From NCBI GenBank assembly GCA_937902285.1, contig CALGTB010000151.1, forward strand, positions 1 to 11,704: a stretch of DNA of 11,704 nucleotides, in the 5' to 3' direction. Of the stretch, positions 7,106-11,704 are shown piece by piece. Within the stretch, counting starts at the first letter, position 1; each line of letters begins with the position of its first letter. Source of the DNA: an uncultured Actinomycetes bacterium. Lineage in GTDB: Bacteria > Actinomycetota > Actinomycetes > S36-B12. A program made the translations under genes and the position numbers. Below the pieces are notes generated by a model that was not told the DNA's origin, ran no database searches, and worked only from the letters and a program-made list of their open reading frames with translations.

Positions 7106-7133
7106 ACCCCCTCATCCGGGGGTGAGGCCCCGG
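7106..7133 (-). promoter_or_regulatory. alternative hairpins enclosing the DUF3073 ribosome binding site
   Basis: Read on the minus strand, two overlapping hairpins compete. Hairpin A pairs CCGGGG (7133-7128) with CCCCGG (7121-7116), loop CCTCAC. Hairpin B pairs ACCCCC (7123-7118) with GGGGGT (7111-7106), loop GGATGA. Hairpin B contains the Shine-Dalgarno GAGGGGG (7113-7107) of the DUF3073 gene, so it would block initiation; hairpin A leaves it free. Both stems are 6 bp of almost pure GC and share the C run at 7118-7121, so they cannot form together. The pairing is seen in the sequence; the switch function is inference. Confidence 0.45.
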
Positions 7134-7146
7134 CTATCAGTGGAAG

Positions 7147-7170
7147 GTCCGGCTCCGTACGGCGCCGGAC
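7147..7170. repeat. 24-bp near-perfect palindrome in the DUF3073 upstream region
   Basis: Arms GTCCGGC (7147-7153) and GCCGGAC (7164-7170) flank an inner palindrome CCGTACGG (7155-7162). Only the pair 7154/7163 breaks symmetry, so 11 of 12 half-site positions match. It could be a repressor operator, an RNA hairpin near the 5' end of the DUF3073 transcript, or a tract-less terminator for the dehydrogenase gene, whose stop is 58 bp upstream on the minus strand. Confidence 0.5.
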
Positions 7171-7181
7171 GCGATAACGAA

Positions 7182-7192
7182 ACAATAGAGTA
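7182..7192 (-). promoter_or_regulatory. candidate -10 region for the DUF3073 gene
   Basis: An unusual AT-rich island in this GC-rich gap. On the minus strand it reads TACTCT (7192-7187) overlapping TATTGT (7187-7182), both fitting TANNNT. Initiation about 7 nt downstream would give a leader of roughly 75 nt containing the palindrome and the alternative hairpins. No clear -35 is visible. Confidence 0.35.
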
Positions 7193-7227
7193 CCCGCCCC
7201 GGTCGCGCTGACGGACGCACGGCAGAT

Positions 7228-8292
7228 TCAGGCGCGGGCGGCGCGGATCCGGTCCTCAGCCTCGCGCTCGGCGGCCACGACGGGCGTGGTGCCGTCGGTC
7301 GAGGCCCGCTCCAGCACCCTCAGGGTGGTGGCGAAGACCCGGGCCGTGCGCTCGCGGGCACGGTCGAGATCGCAGCCCACCAGCTCCTCCGCCACCTGGA
7401 TGACGCCGCCGCAGTTCACCATGAAGTCGGGGGCGTAGACGATGCCGCGCTGGGCCAGCAGGTCGCCCACGCCCGGCTCGGCGAGCTGGTTGTTGGCCCC
7501 TCCGCACACCAGGGCGGTGCGCAGGCCCGACACCCGCTCGGGGGTGAGGAACCCCCCGAGGGCGTTCGGCGACACGACGTCGAGCTCCTGGTCGAGGAGC
7601 TCGTCGACCGACCCGGCGAAGCGCACGGTCGGGCAGGTGTCGAGCACCGCCGAGCGGGCCTCGGGGGAGGGGTCGACCGCGGACACGACGGCCCCGGCCT
7701 CGTGCAGGTGGCCGATGAGCCGTCCGCCCACCTTCCCGGCGCCCACGACCCCCACCCGCCGGCCGTCGAGGTCACTGGTCCCCCAGACGGCCTCGGCGCA
7801 CGCGCGCAGTCCCTCGAAGACGCCGAACGCGGTGAGGATGCCGGAGTCGCCGACGCCCCCGTGCTCCGGTGAGCGCCCGGTCGTCCATCGGCATGCCTCG
7901 CCGATGACATCCATGTCGGCCACGGTCATGCCGACGTCGCCGGCCGTCACGTACCTGCCGTCGAGGCTCTCCACCAGTCGGCCGTAGGCGTGCAGCAGGG
8001 CGGCGGGCTTGCTCGCGGGATCCGCGACGATGACGCCCTTGCCGCCGCCGTGGTCGAGGCCGGCGAGCGCGTTCTTGTAGGTCATCGCCCGTGACAGGCG
8101 CAGGGCGTCGGCGTAGGCCGCGGCCCCCGGCCGCGCCGCGTCGGCGTACAGCGCCATGCGGGTGCCGCCAAGGGCGGGACCGAGCACAGTGGAGTGGACG
8201 GCGATCGCCATGCGCACGCCGTCGAACTCGCTGACCAGGGTCTGCTCGTGGCCGTCGAAGCCCTGCCAGGGATCTGCCGTCGCGTCGCTCAT
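7228..8292 (-). CDS. vdh: valine/leucine-type amino acid dehydrogenase (Glu/Leu/Phe/Val family)
   Basis: NAD-dependent oxidative deamination of a branched-chain amino acid to its 2-oxo acid; in actinomycetes the usual member is valine dehydrogenase, feeding acyl-CoA precursors. From ATG 8292 the protein has 354 residues, matching the family. The N-terminal domain carries GPALGGTRM (38-46), MTYKNALAG with Lys73, and DHGGGKG with Lys85, the two conserved lysines for substrate binding and catalysis. The Rossmann domain has VGVVGAGKVGG (GxGxxG at 184-189). The motifs VSPNALGG and APDFMVNCGGVIQVAEE are family hallmarks. An in-frame start further upstream (8373) would add 27 non-conserved residues and is less likely. 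The preference among valine, leucine and phenylalanine cannot be read reliably; valine rests on the actinobacterial context. It is transcribed divergently from bldC. Confidence 0.92.
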   Translation of the reverse strand: MSDATADPWQGFDGHEQTLVSEFDGVRMAIAVHSTVLGPALGGTRMALYADAARPGAAAYADALRLSRAMTYKNALAGLDHGGGKGVIVADPASKPAALLHAYGRLVESLDGRYVTAGDVGMTVADMDVIGEACRWTTGRSPEHGGVGDSGILTAFGVFEGLRACAEAVWGTSDLDGRRVGVVGAGKVGGRLIGHLHEAGAVVSAVDPSPEARSAVLDTCPTVRFAGSVDELLDQELDVVSPNALGGFLTPERVSGLRTALVCGGANNQLAEPGVGDLLAQRGIVYAPDFMVNCGGVIQVAEELVGCDLDRARERTARVFATTLRVLERASTDGTTPVVAAEREAEDRIRAARA

Positions 8293-8305
8293 GCGGCTCA
8301 CCCTA
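8293..8305 (-). promoter_or_regulatory. vdh start region: -10-like TAGGGT or Shine-Dalgarno GGTGAG
   Basis: On the minus strand TAGGGT (8305-8300) fits TANNNT and is followed by 7 nt and the ATG at 8292, as in leaderless genes. The overlapping GGTGAG (8302-8297) could instead be a Shine-Dalgarno with a short 4-nt spacer. The sequence alone does not decide between them. Confidence 0.4.
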
Positions 8306-8437
8306 GGACGAAATCGCTCGGCGAAACCGCCCTGTCGACTTGCCTCGGCCGTGGGCGGGTGCGAGAGTTGCAAAAAGGATGAAAGGGACGCCCTCCCGTC
8401 TGGAGCCGCGATCCCCCACAGCGAATCGGAGGCTCAG
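8306..8437. promoter_or_regulatory. rest of the divergent vdh/bldC intergenic region
   Basis: This stretch holds the regulatory DNA between the two divergent genes. CGAAATCG (8310-8317) and CGAAACCG (8322-8329) form an imperfect direct repeat. A purine-rich AT patch with AAAAAGGATGAAAGGG lies at 8372-8387. GGAGG at 8428-8432, 5 nt before ATG 8438, is a strong RBS for bldC. I find no TANNNT element on the plus strand here, so the bldC promoter is not identified and may use a divergent -10 or another sigma factor. Confidence 0.4.
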
Positions 8438-8671
8438 ATGTCAGCCCATGGCACCGACGCGGAGCACCTTCTCACTCCTGCCGAGGTGGCCGCCCTCTTC
8501 AGGGTGGACCCCAAGACGGTGACGCGATGGGCCAAGGCCGGCAAGCTCTCGAGCATCCGGACGCTCGGCGGTCATCGCCGCTACCGGTCGACCGAGGTGC
8601 ACGCGCTGCTGCAGAGCCAGTCGCCCAGCAGGCGCTTCGATGCGCCGGCGGCCGGAGAGCCGCGTGGCTGA
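8438..8671 (+). CDS. bldC: BldC, MerR-like developmental transcription factor
   Basis: A 77-residue DNA-binding protein that consists almost wholly of a MerR-type winged helix-turn-helix. Residues 11-50 (LLTPAEVAALFRVDPKTVTRWAKAGKL, then the wing SIRTLGGHRRYR) are nearly identical to Streptomyces BldC as I remember it. In Streptomyces, BldC binds AT-rich direct repeats as head-to-tail oligomers and controls the timing of development; it lacks the effector domain and dimerisation helix of true MerR proteins. The tail here (residues 56-77) is Ser/Pro/Arg-rich and a little longer than the S. coelicolor protein. The ATG at 8438 is fixed by GGAGG with a 5-nt spacer and by the length of known BldC proteins. 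The gene overlaps the downstream acyltransferase. In a non-sporulating actinobacterium its targets would differ and are unknown. Confidence 0.95.
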   Translation: MSAHGTDAEHLLTPAEVAALFRVDPKTVTRWAKAGKLSSIRTLGGHRRYRSTEVHALLQSQSPSRRFDAPAAGEPRG

Positions 8672-9434
8672 TCCGGTCTACCGCCCGATCATCCTCGCGG
8701 CGCGCACGCTCTTCACCGGACTCGGCCTCAAGCTCGACATCGCCGGGTCCGAGCACATCCCCCGCACCGGTGGTGCGGTGCTCGCCATCAACCACACGAG
8801 CTATCTCGACTTCGCCCTCGGCGGGCTCCCTGCTGACGAGGTGGGCCACCGGCTCGTGCGCTACATGGCCAAGGACGGCATCTGGAAGAACCCGGTCGCC
8901 GGTCCGCTCATGCGGGGCATGAAGCACATCCCGGTCGACCGCGATGCCGGCTCGGCCGCGTTCCGCGACGCCGTCGCCGCGCTGAAGGCCGGCGAGCTGG
9001 TCGGGGTCTTCCCCGAGGCGACCATGAGCCGGTCGTTCGAGATCAAGGACATCAAGAACGGCGCGGTGCGCATGGCGCGGGCGGCCAACGTCCCGCTCAT
9101 CCCGATGATCATCTTCGGCGGCGCGCGCATCCTGTCGTACGGAGTGAAGGACTTCTCGCGCGGCAAGCCGATCTGCATCACCGTGGGCGAGCCGGTGCCG
9201 GTGCCCCGCGGCAGCGATCCCGATGTCATCGCCGACGAGCTCCGCGAGCGGCTCGTCGTCCTGCTCGACGAGACGATCGCGCGCTACCCCGACAAGCCCG
9301 CGGGCGCGTGGTGGATCCCCCAGCGGCTCGGCGGCAGCGCCCCGACGCCGGAGGAGGCGCTGCAGATCGAGGAGCGCGTGCGCCAGGAGAAGGCCGAGCG
9401 CCGGGCCCAGGAGAACAAGTCCCAGGAGAAGTAG
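8664..9434 (+). CDS. PlsC-family 1-acylglycerol-3-phosphate O-acyltransferase
   Basis: Membrane-associated acyltransferase of the LPLAT/PlsC family, expected to transfer an acyl chain to lysophosphatidate or a related glycerolipid. From GTG 8664 it has 256 residues. Motif I is NHTSYLD with His44 and Asp49 (the HX4D catalytic pair). Motif III is FPEAT at 116-120, where most members have FPEGT. Motif IV is VPLIPM. A weakly hydrophobic N-terminal segment (residues 8-22) may associate with the membrane. The last 30 residues are a charged, probably helical tail rich in Glu, Arg and Lys. The GTG is preferred because GGAGAG lies 4 nt upstream (8654-8659); it overlaps bldC by 8 bp. An in-frame ATG at 8640 would extend it by eight Arg-rich residues. 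The family is secure; the exact acceptor is not, so no symbol is given. Confidence 0.9.
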   Translation: MADPVYRPIILAARTLFTGLGLKLDIAGSEHIPRTGGAVLAINHTSYLDFALGGLPADEVGHRLVRYMAKDGIWKNPVAGPLMRGMKHIPVDRDAGSAAFRDAVAALKAGELVGVFPEATMSRSFEIKDIKNGAVRMARAANVPLIPMIIFGGARILSYGVKDFSRGKPICITVGEPVPVPRGSDPDVIADELRERLVVLLDETIARYPDKPAGAWWIPQRLGGSAPTPEEALQIEERVRQEKAERRAQENKSQEK

Positions 9435-9444
9435 GCATTCGCGC

Positions 9445-11142
9445 TCAGGTGGCCGGGTTCGCGGCCTCCCATTCCAGATAGGCCGCGACGGCGGTGGGCA
9501 GCGTCGGGTAGACCCGGTCGAGGCCGATGCGATCGGCCACCCCGTGGCGCGTGAGGTCGTCGAGCAGCTCGTGCTTGACGCGGACGAGCGCCATCACGAC
9601 GCCCAGCCGCTCGCAGCGGGCCCGCACCTCCTCGAGCCCGTCGAGGCCGGTGATGTCGACCTCGGTGTTCCCCTCCATGTTGATCAGCAGCCAGCGTGCG
9701 GGCGGCACTGCGGAGTCGACGGCCTCCCGGCACGCGTTGACGAAGTTCTCCGCGTTGGCGAAGAAGAGCGGGGAGTCGTAGCGGAAGACGACCAGCCCCG
9801 GCACCTGGGCCGAGTCGGGGTAGTCGTCGACGTCGTGCCAGCCGGCGACCCCCGGTGACTGGCCGAGCACCGCGGCGTGCGGTCGGGCCACCCGCGCAAG
9901 GAGCTCGAGGACCGACAGGGCGACGGCAGCGAGCACGCCGTAGAGGATGTCGAACAGGAGCACGCCGAGCAGGGCCGACAGGGCGAGCAGGAACTCGCGG
10001 CGGCGGAAGGCCCACAGCCTGCGGAACTCCGCGACGTCGATGAGCCGGATGGCCGCGTAGATGACGAGGCCGCCGAGCGCGGCGAGCGGGAACGCGGCGA
10101 TGACCCCGCCGAACGCGAGCATCGAGATCACCACGAGGGCCGCCGACACCAATGAGTAGAGCTGCGACTTCGCGCCGCTGGCGTCCGCGATGACGGTGCG
10201 GCTGGCGCTCGAGCTGACCGGGAAGCCCGACACGGCCGCTGACCCGAGGTTGGCCGCGCCCATGGCGAGGAACTCCTGGTTGTTGTGCACCCGCTCCTGA
10301 TGTCGCGCGGCGAACAGGCGCGAGGTGAGGATGTTGTCGGCGTAGCCGACGACGAAGATGCCGAGCGCGGGCAGCAGCAGGAGGCTGACGTCGCTGCCGG
10401 TCACGTCGGGCACCCCGACGTCGGGCGGCGCGAACGAGAGCGTTCCCACGGTCTCCACACCGCGGGCATCCAGGTCGAGGACGGCGACGATGACCGTGGC
10501 GGCGAGCATCACCAGGAGCGGGATCGGCACGCGCGGGAACCGCGGGGTCAGCCACAGCAGGATCCCCGCCGTGGCCAGCCCGATCGCGACGGTGAGCCAC
10601 GACCCCTGGCCGGTGGTCGCGCCGTCGACGAACGAGCGGATGTCGGCGACGAAGGTGTCGCCGGCGACGTCGACGCCGGTGACCTTGCCGAGCTGGCTGG
10701 TGATCATGATGACCGCGACACCGGCCATGTAGCCGGTGAGCACCGGCTTCGACAGCAGGTCGCCGATGAAGCCGAGCCGGAACACCCAGGCCAGCAGCGC
10801 GTAGGCGCCGACCAGCGCGGCGAGCATCGCCGCCAGCGCCGCGTAGCGGGTCGGATCCCCGATGGCCAGCGGTGCGAGCACGGCAGCCGTGAGCAGCGCC
10901 GTCGTGGACTCGGGGCCTACCGACAGCACGCGTGAGGTGCCGATGATCGCGTAGACGGTCATCGTCACCACGATGATCCACAGGCCGGTCTGCGGAGCCA
11001 GTCCCGCCAGTGCCGTGTAGGCCATCACCTGCGGGATGAGGTACGCCGTGACGGTGACGCCGGCGACCACATCGCCGCGCAGGTCGCGGCGGTCGTAGTG
11101 CAGGAGGCGCTGGATGCCCATCTCACCTGTCACGCGCCCCAC
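9445..11142 (-). CDS. SulP-family anion transporter with STAS domain
   Basis: Integral membrane transporter of the SLC26/SulP family, usually carrying sulfate, bicarbonate or another anion. The 565-residue form has the SulP signature near the start (RGDVVAGVTVTAYLIPQVMA, then YTALAGLAPQTGLW). A hydrophobic core runs to about residue 430, consistent with the family's 14-segment fold. The HNNQEFLAMGAANLGSA and GFPVSSSASRT segments are typical of the transport core. A cytoplasmic STAS domain occupies about 448-558 (LLINMEGNTEVDITGLDGLEEV). The start is uncertain: GTG 11142 is the longest; GTG 11133 lies 7 nt after a -10-like TACCGT, suggesting a leaderless message; ATG 11121 is abutted by AGGTGAG. 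Only the first seven residues are affected. It is convergent with the acyltransferase gene (10-bp gap, no clear terminator). No carbonic anhydrase is adjacent, so the substrate stays open. Confidence 0.92.
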   Translation of the reverse strand: MGRVTGEMGIQRLLHYDRRDLRGDVVAGVTVTAYLIPQVMAYTALAGLAPQTGLWIIVVTMTVYAIIGTSRVLSVGPESTTALLTAAVLAPLAIGDPTRYAALAAMLAALVGAYALLAWVFRLGFIGDLLSKPVLTGYMAGVAVIMITSQLGKVTGVDVAGDTFVADIRSFVDGATTGQGSWLTVAIGLATAGILLWLTPRFPRVPIPLLVMLAATVIVAVLDLDARGVETVGTLSFAPPDVGVPDVTGSDVSLLLLPALGIFVVGYADNILTSRLFAARHQERVHNNQEFLAMGAANLGSAAVSGFPVSSSASRTVIADASGAKSQLYSLVSAALVVISMLAFGGVIAAFPLAALGGLVIYAAIRLIDVAEFRRLWAFRRREFLLALSALLGVLLFDILYGVLAAVALSVLELLARVARPHAAVLGQSPGVAGWHDVDDYPDSAQVPGLVVFRYDSPLFFANAENFVNACREAVDSAVPPARWLLINMEGNTEVDITGLDGLEEVRARCERLGVVMALVRVKHELLDDLTRHGVADRIGLDRVYPTLPTAVAAYLEWEAANPAT

Positions 11143-11170
11143 GGTAGGGGCCGGGAACTAGGTTTGCGGG
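11141..11170. promoter_or_regulatory. divergent promoter region between the SulP and DinB-fold genes
   Basis: Only 28 bp separate the longest SulP reading frame from the plus-strand gene. On the plus strand TAGGTT (11159-11164) is followed by 6 nt and ATG 11171. On the minus strand TACCGT (11146-11141) is followed by 7 nt and GTG 11133. Both fit the TANNNT spacing of leaderless actinobacterial genes, and no good Shine-Dalgarno precedes the plus-strand ATG. The two promoters would overlap back to back, each occupying the other's -35 region. No TTGAC-type -35 is seen for either. Confidence 0.5.
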
Positions 11171-11704
11171 ATGAACATCCCTCCCGAGACCAAGGACTGG
11201 ACCTGGGTGCTCTCCGAGCGCTGCCCCGAGTGCGGGTTCGACACGTCCGACCCCCTGCGAGGCGATCTCTCGGCCCTCGCCACCACGGTGGGCGACCGGT
11301 GGGTCGCTGCCGTCGCCGAGGTGGACGACATCAGCACACGTCCCGAGCCGCTGGTGTGGTCACCCCTGGAGTACGCGTGCCACGTGCGCGACGTGTTCGC
11401 CCTCGCGGTCTACCGCTGCGGGCTCATGCGCGACGAGGACGATCCGGTGTTCGCCAACTGGGACCAGGACGCGACCGCCGTCGACGACGACTACGCGTCG
11501 CAGGACCCCGCCGTCGTCGCGGCCGCCATCGGCGCGAATGCGGCGGCGTTCGCGCAGTTCCTCGACGACGTGCCCGACGACGCGTGGGACCGGCCCGGTC
11601 GCCGCAGCGACGGAGCGCCGTTCACCGTGGAGTCCTTCGCCCGCTACGTGCTGCACGACCCGATCCACCACCTCACCGACGTCACCGGAAGGCCGTGGGG
11701 CTAG
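11171..11704 (+). CDS. DinB-fold putative metalloprotein with N-terminal CPEC knuckle
   Basis: A 177-residue cytoplasmic protein of the DinB/YfiT-like four-helix fold, complete, its TAG stop being the last three bases of the window. His71 (ACHVRDVF) and the C-terminal cluster His162/His166/His167 (LHDPIHHLTDV) look like the metal-binding histidines of this superfamily. Pro65-Leu66-Glu67-Tyr68 in WSPLEYACHV matches the helix start usual in mycothiol-dependent maleylpyruvate isomerase-like members. Before this domain, Cys18 and Cys21 in RCPECGFDT form a CxxC knuckle that may bind zinc or play a redox role. Some DinB-fold proteins are thiol transferases using bacillithiol or mycothiol, so a mycothiol-linked role is possible but unproven. 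The ATG at 11171 lies 6 nt after a -10-like TAGGTT. The specific reaction is unknown. Confidence 0.8.
   Translation: MNIPPETKDWTWVLSERCPECGFDTSDPLRGDLSALATTVGDRWVAAVAEVDDISTRPEPLVWSPLEYACHVRDVFALAVYRCGLMRDEDDPVFANWDQDATAVDDDYASQDPAVVAAAIGANAAAFAQFLDDVPDDAWDRPGRRSDGAPFTVESFARYVLHDPIHHLTDVTGRPWG

Noticed and set aside
8293..8373. 27-residue N-terminal extension of the dehydrogenase
   Set aside because: The extra residues do not resemble the family, and the ATG at 8292 gives the usual length with a plausible initiation signal.
9284..10981. 565-codon open frame overlapping the SulP gene on the same strand in another frame
   Set aside because: Arg/Gly/His-rich shadow; the SulP frame shows a full transporter core and STAS domain.
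1..11704. Mobile element, phage, CRISPR, toxin-antitoxin or defence system
   Set aside because: No transposase, integrase, repeat array, tRNA or nuclease-like gene is present. All genes belong to housekeeping or transport families and the order looks like conserved chromosome.

Overview
The window is high-GC DNA (about 70% by eye) with frequent GTG starts, start codons placed at a likely transcription start, and clear actinobacterial marker families (BldC, DUF3073, valine dehydrogenase). It suggests an actinomycete. A Nocardioidaceae/Propionibacteriales member is my guess only; the sequence does not prove rank. Genes are packed tightly: the largest gaps are 145 bp (8293-8437) and 128 bp (7100-7227), and no stretch over 300 bp lacks a gene.

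Layout. (1) 47-4116, plus strand: a complete four-gene ABC importer (ATPase, lipoprotein binding protein, two permeases). The binding protein resembles E. coli YdcS more than PotD, so the cluster is a YdcSTUV-type putative polyamine importer. (2) 4179-6829, plus strand: purF and purM, overlapping by 4 bp. They catalyse the first and fifth steps of de novo IMP synthesis. (3) 6872-8292, minus strand: a small DUF3073 gene, and upstream of it a valine/leucine-type amino acid dehydrogenase. (4) 8438-9434, plus strand: bldC, overlapping by 8 bp a PlsC-type acyltransferase. (5) 9445-11142, minus strand: a SulP anion transporter with a STAS domain. (6) 11171-11704, plus strand: a DinB-fold protein with an N-terminal CPEC knuckle, ending exactly at the window edge.

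The order purF, purM, DUF3073, vdh, bldC matches, as I remember it, the Streptomyces coelicolor SCO4086-SCO4091 neighbourhood, so the core is conserved chromosome and not an island. I see no mobile element, CRISPR array, tRNA, rRNA, prophage or attachment site. I did not find a new multi-gene system. The most interesting unexplained structure is non-coding. The 128-bp leader region of the DUF3073 gene holds a nearly perfect 24-bp palindrome, then two mutually exclusive GC hairpins, one of which would bury the ribosome binding site. Secondary points are TANNNT -10 boxes 6-7 nt before several start codons (apparent leaderless transcription), a perfect 12-bp dyad at about -34 of purF, and hairpins covering the convergent purM and DUF3073 stop codons.
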